Part shown: piece after piece, positions 16,138-25,577 of the stretch
Layout of the letters: each line of letters begins with the position of its first letter
How positions within the stretch are numbered: the stretch's first letter is position 1
From: [Mycobacterium] fortunisiensis
GTDB taxonomy: Bacteria > Actinomycetota > Actinomycetes > Mycobacteriales > Mycobacteriaceae
NCBI RefSeq assembly: GCF_019050325.1
Contig: NZ_VOMB01000023.1
Coordinates: 62,001-126,000 of the forward strand
Direction: 5' to 3'
Length of the DNA: 64,000 bases
Position numbers and translations under genes: made by a program
The notes under the pieces: generated by a model
The model's input: the letters and a program-made list of their open reading frames with translations, nothing else
Told to the model about the DNA's origin: nothing
Database searches by the model: none

Positions 16138-17097
16138 TCAGCGCCGTTCGGCCAGCGCCCGCAGGAAGAACATCAGGTTGGCCGGACGCTCGGCGAGTCG
16201 GCGCACGAAGTAGCCGTACCACTCGTCGCCGAACGGAACGTACACCCGGACATGGTTTCCGGCCTCGGCCAGCCGGCGCTGCTCACCATCACGGATGTTG
16301 TAGAGCATCTGATATTCGAAACCCTCGGCGTTGCAGCCGAATTCGTCGGCCACGGCAGGGACCGCCTCGATGATGGTCGGGTCGTGAGAGGCCACCATCG
16401 GATAGCCCGAGCCGGCCATGAGTATCCGCAGGCAGCGCAGGTAGGAATCGGTGACGGCCTCGGCGTCGCGGTAGGCCACCGAGGACGGTTCGTCATAGGC
16501 GCCCTTGCACAACCGGATCCGGGCGCCCGAGGCGGCAAATTCACCGCAGTCGGCCTCGGTGCGGTGCAGGTAGGCCTGCAAAACCGTGCCGAGCCAAGCG
16601 AATTCGGTGCGCAGATCACGCACGATCGACAGAGTGGAGTCGGTGGTGGTGTGGTCCTCGGCATCCACGGTCACCCAGGCACCCACCTCGCGGGCCTTCG
16701 CGCAGATGGTGTGCGCGTTCTCGTAGGCGATCTTGGCCCCGTCGCGCGGCAGCGCCTGCCCCAGCGCCGAGAGCTTGAGCGAGACTTCCAACGGTCGCAC
16801 CGCCGTCGCGGTGTCGCCGCGCTGCGCCAGCCCGTCGAGCAGGGCCAGGTAGGCGGCGACGGTCCGGTCGGCGTCGTCGACGCTGGTGGTGTCCTCCCCG
16901 AGGTAGTCGACGCTGACCATGCGTCCTGAATCACGCAGGGCGCCAACGGTGTAGAGCGCATCGGGAATGGTCTGCCCCGCGACGAAGCGGTCCACCACCC
17001 GGCGGGTGATCGGCAGCCGTTCGGCGGTGCGGCGCAGTCGTGGGGAACGCGACGCGGCCAGGATCGCGGGGCGGGCCACCCGCTGGAACACGCTCAC
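16138..17097 (-). CDS. pruB: Proline dehydrogenase
   Basis: PruB oxidises proline to pyrroline-5-carboxylate with FAD and passes electrons to quinone. The 319-residue protein has the barrel motifs of monofunctional PRODH: VTVDAEDHTTTDSTL, ARIRLCKGAYDEPSSVAYRD, ASHDP, EYQMLYNIRDGEQRRLA and VRVYVPFGDEWYGYFVRRLAERPAN. Start is GTG (VSVFQRV). Only 2 bases separate it from the pruA stop, so the two form an operon that lets the unstable intermediate pass on. Confidence 0.93.
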   Translation of the reverse strand: MSVFQRVARPAILAASRSPRLRRTAERLPITRRVVDRFVAGQTIPDALYTVGALRDSGRMVSVDYLGEDTTSVDDADRTVAAYLALLDGLAQRGDTATAVRPLEVSLKLSALGQALPRDGAKIAYENAHTICAKAREVGAWVTVDAEDHTTTDSTLSIVRDLRTEFAWLGTVLQAYLHRTEADCGEFAASGARIRLCKGAYDEPSSVAYRDAEAVTDSYLRCLRILMAGSGYPMVASHDPTIIEAVPAVADEFGCNAEGFEYQMLYNIRDGEQRRLAEAGNHVRVYVPFGDEWYGYFVRRLAERPANLMFFLRALAERR

Positions 17098-17099
17098 GG

Positions 17100-18728
17100 T
17101 CAGACCTCCATGTGCGGGTAGGTGTGGGTGGTGGGCGGCACGAAGGTCTCTTTGATCGAGCGGGCCGAGGTCCAGCGCAACAGGTTCAGTGCCGAGCCGG
17201 CCTTGTCGTTGGTGCCCGAGGCGCGGGAGCCGCCGAACGGTTGCTGTCCGACGACCGCGCCGGTCGGCTTGTCGTTGACGTAGAAGTTGCCTGCCGCGTT
17301 GCGCAACCGGTCTTGGGCCAGCAGCACGGCGGTCCGGTCGTCGGCGATCACCGCGCCGGTCAGGGCATAGCGGGCGCCGGTGTCCACGACGTCGAGGATC
17401 CGCTCGTACTCCGCGTCGGGGTAGACGTGCACGGCCAGGATCGGCCCGAAGTACTCGGTGGAGAACGCCTCGTCGGTGGGGTCGTCGGACAACAACACGG
17501 TGGGTCGGACGAAATAGCCTTCGCTGTCGTCGTATTCGCCACCGGCGGCGATCGTCACACCGGCGGCGCCCTTGGCCCGCTCGATCGCGGCGACGTTCTT
17601 GGCGAAGGCGCGGTTGTCGATCACCGCGCCGCCGTAGTTGGTCAGGTCGGTTATGTCGCCATAGCTGAGCTCGGCGGTGGCCGAGAGGAAGTCGTCACCC
17701 ATCTGCTGCCATACCGACCGCGGGATGAAGGCCCGGGAGGCGGCCGAGCATTTCTGCCCCTGGTAGTCGAAGGCACCGCGAATCAAGGCGGTGCGCAGCA
17801 CATCCGGGCGGGCCGAACTGTGCGCGACGACGAAGTCTTTGCCGCCGGTCTCGCCGACCAGCCGCGGATAGGTGTGGTAACGGTCGATGTTCGCGCCCAC
17901 TTCGCGCCACAGGTGCTGGAATGTGGCGGTGGATCCGGTGAAGTGGATGCCGGCCAGCCGCGGATCGGCCAGGGCCACATCGGAAACCGCAATTCCGTCG
18001 CCGGTCACCAGGTTGATCACCCCGGGCGGCAGCCCGGCGGCCGCTAGCAGTTGCATGGTCAGATAGGCCGCGAAAGTCTGTGTGGGCGAGGGCTTCCACA
18101 CCACGGTGTTGCCCATCAATGCCGGGGCGGTCGGCAGGTTGCCTGCGATCGCGCTGAAGTTGAACGGGGTGATGGCGTAGACGAAGCCTTCGAGCGGCCG
18201 GTGGTCGGTGCGGTTCCACACCCCGGGACTGCTGATGGGCTGCCGGGCCAGGATGCCGCGCGCGAAGGCGACGTTGAAGCGCCAGAAGTCGATCAGCTCG
18301 CAGGGCGCGTCGATCTCGGCCTGGTAGGCGCTCTTGGACTGGCCGAGCATGGTGGCCGCGGCGATCTTCTCCCGCCATGGGCCGGCCAGCAGGTCGGCCG
18401 CCCGCAGGAACACTGCGGCGCGCTCGTCGAACGGCAGCGCGGCCCAGTCGTGGTGGGCGGCCAGCGCCGCCTCGATGGCCGCGGTGGCGTCGGCGTGGTC
18501 GGCGTTGGTCAGGGTGCCCAGTCGCGCGTGGTGGCGGTGCGGTTGCACGACGTCGATGCGGGCGCCGCGGCCCATGCGGTGGCGTCCGCCGATGACGTGC
18601 GGCAGGTCGATCGGCGCCTCGGCCAGATCGCCGAGGGCGGTGGTGAGCCGGGTGCGTTGCGCTGAGCCCGGTGCGTAGTCGTGAACTGGCTCGTTGGCCG
18701 GCATCGGCACGTCGGTGATGGCATCCAT
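17100..18728 (-). CDS. pruA: L-glutamate gamma-semialdehyde (P5C) dehydrogenase
   Basis: PruA oxidises glutamate semialdehyde to glutamate with NAD. The 542-residue ALDH4-family protein shows VVWKPSPTQT, GIHFTGSTATF, the general-base region LVGETGGKDFVV, the catalytic cysteine in DYQGQKCSAASR, and EYFGPILAV. The ATG giving MDAITDVPMPA was preferred to a start 17 codons upstream that would enter the shared control region. It is divergent from pruC, its likely activator. Confidence 0.93.
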   Translation of the reverse strand: MDAITDVPMPANEPVHDYAPGSAQRTRLTTALGDLAEAPIDLPHVIGGRHRMGRGARIDVVQPHRHHARLGTLTNADHADATAAIEAALAAHHDWAALPFDERAAVFLRAADLLAGPWREKIAAATMLGQSKSAYQAEIDAPCELIDFWRFNVAFARGILARQPISSPGVWNRTDHRPLEGFVYAITPFNFSAIAGNLPTAPALMGNTVVWKPSPTQTFAAYLTMQLLAAAGLPPGVINLVTGDGIAVSDVALADPRLAGIHFTGSTATFQHLWREVGANIDRYHTYPRLVGETGGKDFVVAHSSARPDVLRTALIRGAFDYQGQKCSAASRAFIPRSVWQQMGDDFLSATAELSYGDITDLTNYGGAVIDNRAFAKNVAAIERAKGAAGVTIAAGGEYDDSEGYFVRPTVLLSDDPTDEAFSTEYFGPILAVHVYPDAEYERILDVVDTGARYALTGAVIADDRTAVLLAQDRLRNAAGNFYVNDKPTGAVVGQQPFGGSRASGTNDKAGSALNLLRWTSARSIKETFVPPTTHTYPHMEV

Positions 18729-18769
18729 AGCGTCCAGAATCCCCGCCGTGACCCACGTAACACTTGTTC

Positions 18770-18804
18770 GATCCGCCAAGACTTACCGGACGGATCAGTA
18801 GAAT
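18770..18804. promoter_or_regulatory. Inverted repeat and leaderless promoter of pruC
   Basis: GATCCG (18770-18775) and CGGATC (18791-18796) form an inverted repeat in the pruA-pruC gap. TAGAAT (18799-18804) lies 8 bases before the pruC ATG and suits a leaderless -10. The repeat is a candidate PruC binding site; this is inference. Confidence 0.45.
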
Positions 18805-18812
18805 CAGACAAC

Positions 18813-20420
18813 ATGCCGATACCCGGTGTCAGCCTGGGCCAACTGCTGTTGGCTTTGGACGCCACGCTGGTCACGCTCGTGCAGGCGCCCCGCGGCTTGG
18901 ATGTCCCGGTTGCAACGGCCGCCCTGATCGATTCCGACGACGTGCGGCTGGGGCTCGCCCCGTCCGCCGGCGCGGCCGACGTGTTCTTCCTGCTCGGTTT
19001 GTCCGAGCACGACGCGCTGGTCTGGGTCGAACAGCAGAACCTGCGTCGGCCGCCCGCGGCGATCTTCACGAAGGAACCGTCGGCGACGGTGATCAGCCGT
19101 GCCGCGGACGCGGGTACCGCCGTGGTGGCGGTCGATCCGCGGGCCCGCTGGGAGCGGCTGTACCGATTGGTCAACCACGTCTTCGAGCACCACGGCGACG
19201 GCGGTCTGCACGATTCCGGCACCGATCTGTTCAGCCTGGCCCAGTCGGTGGCCGAACGCACCCGCGGCATGGTGAGCATCGAGGACGCCCAGTCGCACGT
19301 GCTGGCCTACTCGGCCTCCAACGATGAGGCCGACGAGCTGCGCCGGCTGTCGATCCTGGGCCGGGCCGGGCCGCCGGAACACCTGGCCTGGATCGCCCAG
19401 TGGGGCATCTTCGACGCGTTGCGGGCCCAGCCCGACGTGGTGCGGGTGGCCGAACGTCCCGAGTTGGGTCTGCGGCCACGCCTGGCGATCGGGGTCTTTC
19501 AGCCGTCGGCCGACGAACGTCGCGCGCCGGTATTCGCCGGCACCGTCTGGGTGCAACAGGGCAGCCGCGACCTGGCCGAGGACGCCGAGGAGGTGTTGCG
19601 AGGCGCTGCGGTGCTGGCCGCCCGCATCATCGCCCGGCTGGCGGCGGCCCCGTCCACGCACGCCGTGCGGGTGCGGGAGCTGCTGGGTTTGCCGGACTCG
19701 GGCGAGGCGGCCGCTCCCGCCGAGATCGGGCCGATCGCCCGGGAACTGGGAATCACCGCCGACGGCCGGGCCGCGGTGATCGGATTCGACGGCCGTGCCG
19801 GAGGCGCGCGAGATGCCACGGGCGGCGCGACCACCCGGCTGGCCGACGTGCTGGCCCTGAGCGCCAGCGCTTTTCGCCATGATGCGCAGATAACCTCGGC
19901 CGGGTCGCGGGTCTATGTGTTGTTTCCCGACACCGGCAAGGCGGTGGCGTCGTGGGTGCGCGCCACGGTGGCGGCGCTGCGCGCCGAGTCGGGTCCGGAC
20001 CTGCACGCGGTGATCGCCGGCCCGGTGGCCGGATTGGCCGGCGCCGCGGCGGCCCGCGCCGATGTGGATCGGGTGCTCGACACCGCCGAACGGCACCCTG
20101 GGACGCTGTCCGCGGTCACCTCACTGGCCGAGGCCCGCACCGCGGTGCTGCTCGACGAGATCGTCACCGCCATCGCCGCCGACGAGCGGCTGATCGATCC
20201 GCGGGTACGGACGCTGCGGGACGCCGAGCCGGTGCTGGCCGAAACCCTCGCGGTGTACCTGGACTGTTTCGGTGACGTCGCCGCGGCCGCACAGCATCTG
20301 CACGTGCACCCCAACACCGTGCGGTACCGGATCCGCCGGGTCGAGCAGCGACTGGCCGTCTCGCTCAACGACGCCGATGTGCGGCTGCTGTTCGCGCTGA
20401 GTCTGCGCGCCACGTCGTGA
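18813..20420 (+). CDS. pruC: PucR-family regulator of proline catabolism
   Basis: The 535-residue protein has an N-terminal PucR ligand-like domain (MPIPGVSLGQLLLALD...), a GGDEF-like middle and a C-terminal PucR helix-turn-helix: YLDCFGDVAAAAQHLHVHPNTVRYRIRRVEQ. The M. tuberculosis ortholog Rv1186c (PruC) activates pruAB in response to proline. The divergent placement beside pruA is conserved. The ATG was chosen because the codons upstream overlap pruA. Confidence 0.9.
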   Translation: MPIPGVSLGQLLLALDATLVTLVQAPRGLDVPVATAALIDSDDVRLGLAPSAGAADVFFLLGLSEHDALVWVEQQNLRRPPAAIFTKEPSATVISRAADAGTAVVAVDPRARWERLYRLVNHVFEHHGDGGLHDSGTDLFSLAQSVAERTRGMVSIEDAQSHVLAYSASNDEADELRRLSILGRAGPPEHLAWIAQWGIFDALRAQPDVVRVAERPELGLRPRLAIGVFQPSADERRAPVFAGTVWVQQGSRDLAEDAEEVLRGAAVLAARIIARLAAAPSTHAVRVRELLGLPDSGEAAAPAEIGPIARELGITADGRAAVIGFDGRAGGARDATGGATTRLADVLALSASAFRHDAQITSAGSRVYVLFPDTGKAVASWVRATVAALRAESGPDLHAVIAGPVAGLAGAAAARADVDRVLDTAERHPGTLSAVTSLAEARTAVLLDEIVTAIAADERLIDPRVRTLRDAEPVLAETLAVYLDCFGDVAAAAQHLHVHPNTVRYRIRRVEQRLAVSLNDADVRLLFALSLRATS

Positions 20421-20428
20421 CGGACGCG

Positions 20429-20454
20429 GTCTGTCCACCGTTCGGTTGACAGAC
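20429..20454. promoter_or_regulatory. 26-base palindrome upstream of the carotenoid oxygenase gene
   Basis: Arms GTCTGTCCACCG and CGGTTGACAGAC are inverted copies with one mismatch, separated by TT. It lies 53 bases before the next start codon. The size and symmetry are those of a TetR-family operator, yet no TetR gene adjoins it. Confidence 0.65.
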
Positions 20455-20507
20455 AAATCAGCCGGGAAGTCGTCGCGCGCTCGCTCCCACAGCGGCACCG
20501 TGAAGAC

Positions 20508-21995
20508 ATGACCACCGAAGCCATCCCGCACGCATCCGAACATCCGTATCTGACCGGAAACTTCGCCCCGGTACACGACGAGGTCACCGTCACCGATCTC
20601 CCGGTCACCGGCAGCCTCCCGGATCATCTCGACGGGCGCTACCTGCGCGTCGGGCCCAATCCGGTGAAGCCGCCGGACCCCCGGCACTATCACTGGTTCC
20701 TCGGCGACGGTATGGCGCACGGGATCCGACTGCGCGACGGCAAGGCCACCTGGTACCGCAACCGCTGGGTCCGGTCGTCCTCGGTGGCCCGCCAACTCGG
20801 TGAGCCGTGGGCCGGCGGTGCCCACACGGCCGGCTTCGACTTCGCCTCCAACACCAACATCATCGGGCACGCCGGTAAGACGCTGGTGCTCACCGAGGCC
20901 GGGGTGCGGCCCTATGAGCTCACCGACGAGCTCGACACCGTCGGTCCGTCGGATTTCTGCGGCACCCTGTACGGCGGGTTCAGTGCGCACCCCAAGCACG
21001 ACCCGAAAACCGGTGAACTGCATGCCGTCTCGTACAACCCGCTGCGTGGCAGCCGGGTGACCTACACGGTCACCGGGGTGGACGGCAAGGTGCGGCACCG
21101 GGTCGACATCCCGCTGCCCGCGCAGACGATGATGCACGATTTCACCCTGACCGAGAACTACGTGGTGCTCTACGACCTGCCGGTGCTGCTGGATCTGTCG
21201 ACGATGGTGAAAAGCGCTCCGGCGCGGGCCGTGGCGAAGCTGCTCACCGGATTCGTCACCCGGCACGCGGCACCGGATTTCGTGTTGCGAGCCGCGATGC
21301 GCGGCTCCGAACGCACCGCCACGGTGCCGACCTCGGGGATGCCCTACCGGTGGTCCCCGGAACGTGGCGCCCGGGTGGGCGTGCTGCCGCGCGACGGTTC
21401 GGCGCGCGACATCCGCTGGTTCGACGTGCCGCCCTGCTATGTGTTTCACGCCCTCAACGGTTATGACCACACCGGCCCCGACGGTGCGCAGATCGTGCTC
21501 GACGTGGTCCGTCACCCGGCCGTCTTCACCACCGGCGATCAGCTGTTCACCGACTCGATCACGTTGGACCGCTGGACCATCGACCTGGGCACCGGGCGGG
21601 TGCGTGAGCAACGGCTCGACGACACGTCCCAGGAGTTTCCCCGGCTCGACGACCGTGTCCTGAGCCGCCCGCACCGCTACGGTTACACCGTCGGCTTCGC
21701 CCCGGGGCCCGGTGGCCCGCCGACCGCCATCCTGCGCCACGACCTGCACCACGGCAGCACCCAACGGGTCGAGTTCGGGCCGGGCCGGGAACCCGGCGAG
21801 TTCGTCTTCGTCCCGTCGGGCCCCAACGCCGACGAGAACGACGGTGTGGTGATGGGTTTCGTCTACGACCGCGCCGAGGACCGCAGCGATCTGGTGCTGC
21901 TCGACGCGAGCACGCTGGCACCCGTTGCCACCGTGCATATTCCGGTCCGGGTTCCGCACGGCTTCCACGGCAATTGGGTGCCGTCGGACCGCTAG
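20508..21995 (+). CDS. Carotenoid cleavage oxygenase
   Basis: This 495-residue seven-bladed propeller enzyme belongs to the RPE65/CCO family, which cleaves carotenoid or apocarotenoid double bonds with a non-heme Fe(II). Four iron-ligand histidine sites are visible in order: SAHPKHD, MMHDF, FHALN and GFHGNW. GRYLRVGPNPVKPP and HWFLGDGMAHG are the usual N-terminal blocks. Rv0654 is the M. tuberculosis family member. It probably forms its own unit with the palindrome upstream; the histidine kinase gene begins 9 bases after its stop and may be co-transcribed. Confidence 0.9.
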   Translation: MTTEAIPHASEHPYLTGNFAPVHDEVTVTDLPVTGSLPDHLDGRYLRVGPNPVKPPDPRHYHWFLGDGMAHGIRLRDGKATWYRNRWVRSSSVARQLGEPWAGGAHTAGFDFASNTNIIGHAGKTLVLTEAGVRPYELTDELDTVGPSDFCGTLYGGFSAHPKHDPKTGELHAVSYNPLRGSRVTYTVTGVDGKVRHRVDIPLPAQTMMHDFTLTENYVVLYDLPVLLDLSTMVKSAPARAVAKLLTGFVTRHAAPDFVLRAAMRGSERTATVPTSGMPYRWSPERGARVGVLPRDGSARDIRWFDVPPCYVFHALNGYDHTGPDGAQIVLDVVRHPAVFTTGDQLFTDSITLDRWTIDLGTGRVREQRLDDTSQEFPRLDDRVLSRPHRYGYTVGFAPGPGGPPTAILRHDLHHGSTQRVEFGPGREPGEFVFVPSGPNADENDGVVMGFVYDRAEDRSDLVLLDASTLAPVATVHIPVRVPHGFHGNWVPSDR

Positions 21996-22004
21996 CATCG
22001 GCAG

Positions 22005-23225
22005 ATGACCGAAAACGGTCCGGTGCCACGGGCGACGCTGCACGAGCCGTCGGACTGGCATTGGATGTGGGAAACCTACGTCTGCGGTTTGTGTGTCGCC
22101 GCGATCGTGGCGGTGGTGCTGCTCCGGCAGACGTTCGGCGGCAACGTTCCGGTGGCCTGCGCCGCGCTGGCCGCCATGGTGCTGGTCGTTCTGCTGTTCG
22201 GCCGCAAGGTGATTCGGGAGGCTGACCCGGTCACCGGGCCGGTGCACACCGCTACGGCGGCTTTCGTCGCGGTGGTGATCGGGCTGTGGCTGGTCGCCAT
22301 CGTCGCCGCGGCGCCGGCCGTCGCCGCGATCCCGGCGCTGTACCCGCTGATCTTCGCCACCCTCCCCCTGACCGCGGCCCTGACCCTGACCTTCCTCATC
22401 ACGCTGGCGCCGTTGGCGCTTGCCATCCTCACCCACGGGCCGGCCTGGCCGAGCCTGCCCGCGGTGGTGGCGGCCACGCTCGTCGGGGCGGTCGCGGCCC
22501 CGATCATCGGCACCACGATCATGAGCACGCTGCGCCAGCGTCAGCAGCTGACCCAGACGGTCGCCGAGCTGGCCGACAGCCGGGCCGAGGCGGCCCGGCT
22601 GTCGCGGCGGGCCGGGGTGGCTGCCGAGCGGGAGCGGCTGGCCCGGGAGATCCACGACACCCTGGCCCAGGGGTTCACCAGCATCGTGGCGCTGGCGCAG
22701 GCGGTGCAGGCCGAGAGTGACACCGATCCGGCGGCGGCCGCCCGGCACGTCGAGCTGATCCGCACCACCGCGCGCGACAATCTGGCGGAGGCCCGCACGA
22801 TGGTGACCCAGTTGACCCCGGCGGCGCTACAGGAGGGCTCGTTGGCTGCGGCGCTGCGCCGCCAGTGCGACACCCTGGCCGCCGAGACCGGTATCGCCGT
22901 CGAGGTCGGCATCGGCGACGATCTGCCGCAGCTGGGCATGGCCACCGACGTGGTGCTGCTGCGCAGCGCGCAGGAGGCGATGACGAACGTGCGCAGGCAT
23001 TCGGGTGCCAGTGCGCTCGCGGTGCAGTTGCGGCCCGTCGCCGGCAGCGTGCAACTCTGTGTGGCCGACAACGGGATTGGTCTGCACCCCGACCATGTCG
23101 ACGGTTTCGGCCTGCGCGGCATGCGGGCCCGGTTGGCCCAGATCGGCGGCACCCTGTCGGTCTCGACGCCCGAGGGTGGCGGGGTGCGCATCGTGGTGGC
23201 AGTACCGGCCGGGCCGACGCCATGA
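22005..23225 (+). CDS. NarL-type sensor histidine kinase
   Basis: The 406-residue kinase has about five predicted membrane segments in the first 180 residues with almost no extracytoplasmic loop, so it probably senses a membrane or internal cue. The HisKA_3 dimerisation domain follows with the phosphorylated histidine in LAREIHDTLAQGFTSI. The ATPase domain shows QEAMTNVRRHS, VADNGIGL and GFGLRGMRARL. The stop overlaps the response-regulator start as ATGA. The signal is unknown. Confidence 0.9.
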   Translation: MTENGPVPRATLHEPSDWHWMWETYVCGLCVAAIVAVVLLRQTFGGNVPVACAALAAMVLVVLLFGRKVIREADPVTGPVHTATAAFVAVVIGLWLVAIVAAAPAVAAIPALYPLIFATLPLTAALTLTFLITLAPLALAILTHGPAWPSLPAVVAATLVGAVAAPIIGTTIMSTLRQRQQLTQTVAELADSRAEAARLSRRAGVAAERERLAREIHDTLAQGFTSIVALAQAVQAESDTDPAAAARHVELIRTTARDNLAEARTMVTQLTPAALQEGSLAAALRRQCDTLAAETGIAVEVGIGDDLPQLGMATDVVLLRSAQEAMTNVRRHSGASALAVQLRPVAGSVQLCVADNGIGLHPDHVDGFGLRGMRARLAQIGGTLSVSTPEGGGVRIVVAVPAGPTP

Positions 23226-23845
23226 CGAGGGTGCTGTTGGTCGACGACCATCCGGTGGTCCGCGAAGGGCTGCGCGGCATGATCGACGCCGAGGCGGATC
23301 TGACCGTGGTGGGTGAGGCCGGGTCCGGTACCGAGGCGGTCGTTCTGGCCGGCGAGCTGCGGCCCGACGTCATCCTGATGGATCTGCGGATGCCCGGGTT
23401 GGACGGTGTCGCGGCCACCGCGCGGATCCTGGCCGCGGATCCGTCCATCCGCATCGTGGTGGTCACGACCTACGAGAGCGACGCCGACATCCTGCGGGCG
23501 GTCGAGGCGGGCGCCACCGGGTATCTGCTCAAGGACGCCTCCCGCGCCGAGTTGGCGACGGCGGTGCGCGACGCCGCCCGCGGCAAGACCGTGCTCGCCC
23601 CGGCGGTGGCCGACCGGCTGCTGAACGCCGTCCGCACTCCGGCGGTGGCCTTGTCGGAGCGTGAGGTGCAGGTGTTGTCGTTGGTGGCCACCGGCGCCAC
23701 CAATGCCGAGGTGGGCCATGCCCTGCACATCAGCGAGGCCACGGTGAAGACCCATCTGCTGCGGGCGTTCCACAAGCTCGGGGTGTCGGATCGCACCGCG
23801 GCGGTCACCAGGGCGATGTCGCTGGGCCTGTTGGCACGCGGCTAG
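23222..23845 (+). CDS. NarL/FixJ-family response regulator
   Basis: The 207-residue protein has a receiver domain (VLLVDDHPVVREGLRGM; phosphoacceptor Asp in VILMDLRMPGLDG; the Lys in YLLKDASRAEL) and a LuxR-type helix-turn-helix (LSEREVQVLSLVATGATNAEVGHALHISEATVKTHLLRAFHKLGV). It is coupled to the kinase by a 4-base overlap. Its stop also overlaps the convergent aminotransferase stop by 4 bases. Confidence 0.92.
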   Translation: MTRVLLVDDHPVVREGLRGMIDAEADLTVVGEAGSGTEAVVLAGELRPDVILMDLRMPGLDGVAATARILAADPSIRIVVVTTYESDADILRAVEAGATGYLLKDASRAELATAVRDAARGKTVLAPAVADRLLNAVRTPAVALSEREVQVLSLVATGATNAEVGHALHISEATVKTHLLRAFHKLGVSDRTAAVTRAMSLGLLARG

Positions 23846-24948
23846 GTAAGGCGCGCGACGGCGGCGTCGATGCGTTCGTCGGTGGCCGTCAGCGCCACCC
23901 GCACGTGCTGCCCTCCGGCCGGGCCGTAGAACTCACCCGGCGCCACCAGGATCCCGCGTTCGGCCAGCCACCTGACGGTGTCCCGGCACGGCTCGCCACG
24001 GGTGGCCCACAGATACAGGCCGGCCTCGGAATGCTCGATGGTGAACCCGGCCGCCTGCATCGCAGGCAACAGCACCCCACGGCGGCGCGCGTAGCGCTCC
24101 CGCTGGACGGCTTCGTGCTCGTCGTCGTCCAGGGCGGCCACCATCGCGGCCTGCACCGGCGTGGGCACCATCATCCCGGCGTGCTTGCGCACCGCGAGCA
24201 GTTCGGCGACCACGGCGGGATCGCCGGCGACGAATCCGGCGCGGTAGCCGGCCAGCGACGAGGTCTTGGACAGCGAGTGCACGGCCAGCAGGCCGGTGTG
24301 GTCGCCGTCGCACACCGACGGGTGCAACACGCTGAGCGGTTCGCCCTCCCAGCTCAGCCCCAGGTAGCACTCGTCGGAGGCGACGAGCACGCCGCGGTCA
24401 CGGGCCCAGGACACCACCTTGCGCAGGTGGTCGAGGGGCAGCACCTTCCCGGTGGGGTTGCTGGGCGAGTTCAGGTAGATCAGGGCCGGCACCTGCGGCC
24501 CCAGCTGGGTCAGCGAATCGGCACGCAGCACCTGCGCCCCGGCCAACAGCGCACCCACCTCATACGTCGGGTACGCCAGTTCGGGGACGACGACGGCATC
24601 GCCCGGGCCGATCGCCAGCAGTGTCGGCAGCCAGGCGATCAGCTCCTTGGTGCCGATCACCGGCAGCACGGCGTCCGGCGCCAGATCGGTGATGCCGTAC
24701 CGGCGGCGCAGCGCCGCCTCGGCGGAGGCACGCAACGCCGGGGTGCCGGCCGTCGTCGGATAGCCGGGGGCGGAACTGGCGGCGGCCAGCGCCTCGCGGA
24801 TCACCGGGGCCACGTCGTCGACGGGAGTGCCTACCGAAAGGTCGACGATGCCGTCCGGGTGCGACCGGGCCAGTGCCGTGACATCGGCCAGGGTGTCCCA
24901 CGGGAACTCTGGCAGTGCCGCTGAACGACGCTGTCGCGCTCGCACCAC
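23842..24948 (-). CDS. dapC: Succinyldiaminopimelate transaminase-type aminotransferase
   Basis: The protein is a class I/II PLP aminotransferase of about 368 residues and closely follows M. tuberculosis Rv1178, annotated as DapC-like. PLP sites visible are NSPSNPTG, SDECYLGL and the Schiff-base lysine in HSLSKTSSLAGYRAGF. The start is uncertain: GTG codons at 24948 and 24945 both fit. It follows fdxC by about 30 bases on the same strand. In M. tuberculosis Rv0858c also has DapC activity, so the exact substrate is not proven. Confidence 0.85.
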   Translation of the reverse strand: MVRARQRRSAALPEFPWDTLADVTALARSHPDGIVDLSVGTPVDDVAPVIREALAAASSAPGYPTTAGTPALRASAEAALRRRYGITDLAPDAVLPVIGTKELIAWLPTLLAIGPGDAVVVPELAYPTYEVGALLAGAQVLRADSLTQLGPQVPALIYLNSPSNPTGKVLPLDHLRKVVSWARDRGVLVASDECYLGLSWEGEPLSVLHPSVCDGDHTGLLAVHSLSKTSSLAGYRAGFVAGDPAVVAELLAVRKHAGMMVPTPVQAAMVAALDDDEHEAVQRERYARRRGVLLPAMQAAGFTIEHSEAGLYLWATRGEPCRDTVRWLAERGILVAPGEFYGPAGGQHVRVALTATDERIDAAVARLT

Positions 24949-24977
24949 GTCAGTCTCGAAGCCGGTGTCGACCGTGG

Positions 24978-25301
24978 TCAGTCCTCGGCCTTGGCCGGCA
25001 GATCCTTGACCATCTGCGGGTCGTTGTCGGTCTGGCCGACCTTGGAGGCACCGCCCGGCGAGCCGAGCTCGGCGAAGAAATCGGCGTTGGCCTGCGCGTA
25101 GCCACTCCACTGATCGGGGACGTCGTCCTCGTAGTAGATGGCCTCGACAGGGCAGACCGGTTCACATGCGCCGCAGTCCACACACTCGTCGGGGTGGATG
25201 TACAACATGCGTCCGCCCTCGTAGATGCAATCGACGGGGCACTCCTCGATACATGCCTTGTCTTTGACGTCGACGCAGGGTTCGGCAATGACGTACGTCA
25301 C
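24978..25301 (-). CDS. fdxC: Ferredoxin FdxC (7Fe-8S type)
   Basis: The 107-residue ferredoxin has CVDVKDKACIEECPVDC and CVDCGACEPVCPVEA, the cysteine pattern of one [3Fe-4S] and one [4Fe-4S] cluster. FdxC is the conserved, probably essential, low-potential carrier of mycobacteria. It leads the aminotransferase gene. It is clearly related to the second ferredoxin in this window (32141-32485). Confidence 0.92.
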   Translation of the reverse strand: MTYVIAEPCVDVKDKACIEECPVDCIYEGGRMLYIHPDECVDCGACEPVCPVEAIYYEDDVPDQWSGYAQANADFFAELGSPGGASKVGQTDNDPQMVKDLPAKAED

Positions 25302-25577
25302 TGATGTCTCTCCTGTCCAGTGGGCTGCTGGGCTCGGTGGGTCGGGACTCTGATGAGCTCGACGTCACAGTATGCGTTGCCCATACTTGGACGATCGTCT
25401 CAGTGTGTCCTAACTTCACGCGCCACCCATTCAAGGGTGCCGCGTAGTTACTGATACTAAACGTCGCAGATATACCTCGCCTAGTCGCCACGACCGAATC
25501 GTTCCCGGTTGCGCAGGCCGGTACACCGCTCCGACAACTAGTTGCCTAGGACCGCCGGTCCCACCTACTCTGCGGAC
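25302..25577. promoter_or_regulatory. Divergent control region of fdxC and fadH
   Basis: No gene is seen in these 276 bases. On the plus strand TACTCT (25566-25571) lies 6 bases before the fadH ATG, suggesting a leaderless fadH message. On the minus strand a CATACTGTGA block about 65 bases upstream of fdxC could hold its -10. Confidence 0.4.

Noticed and set aside
20121..22748. 875-codon minus-strand frame
   Set aside because: It is antisense to pruC, the carotenoid oxygenase and the kinase, all with clear domains.
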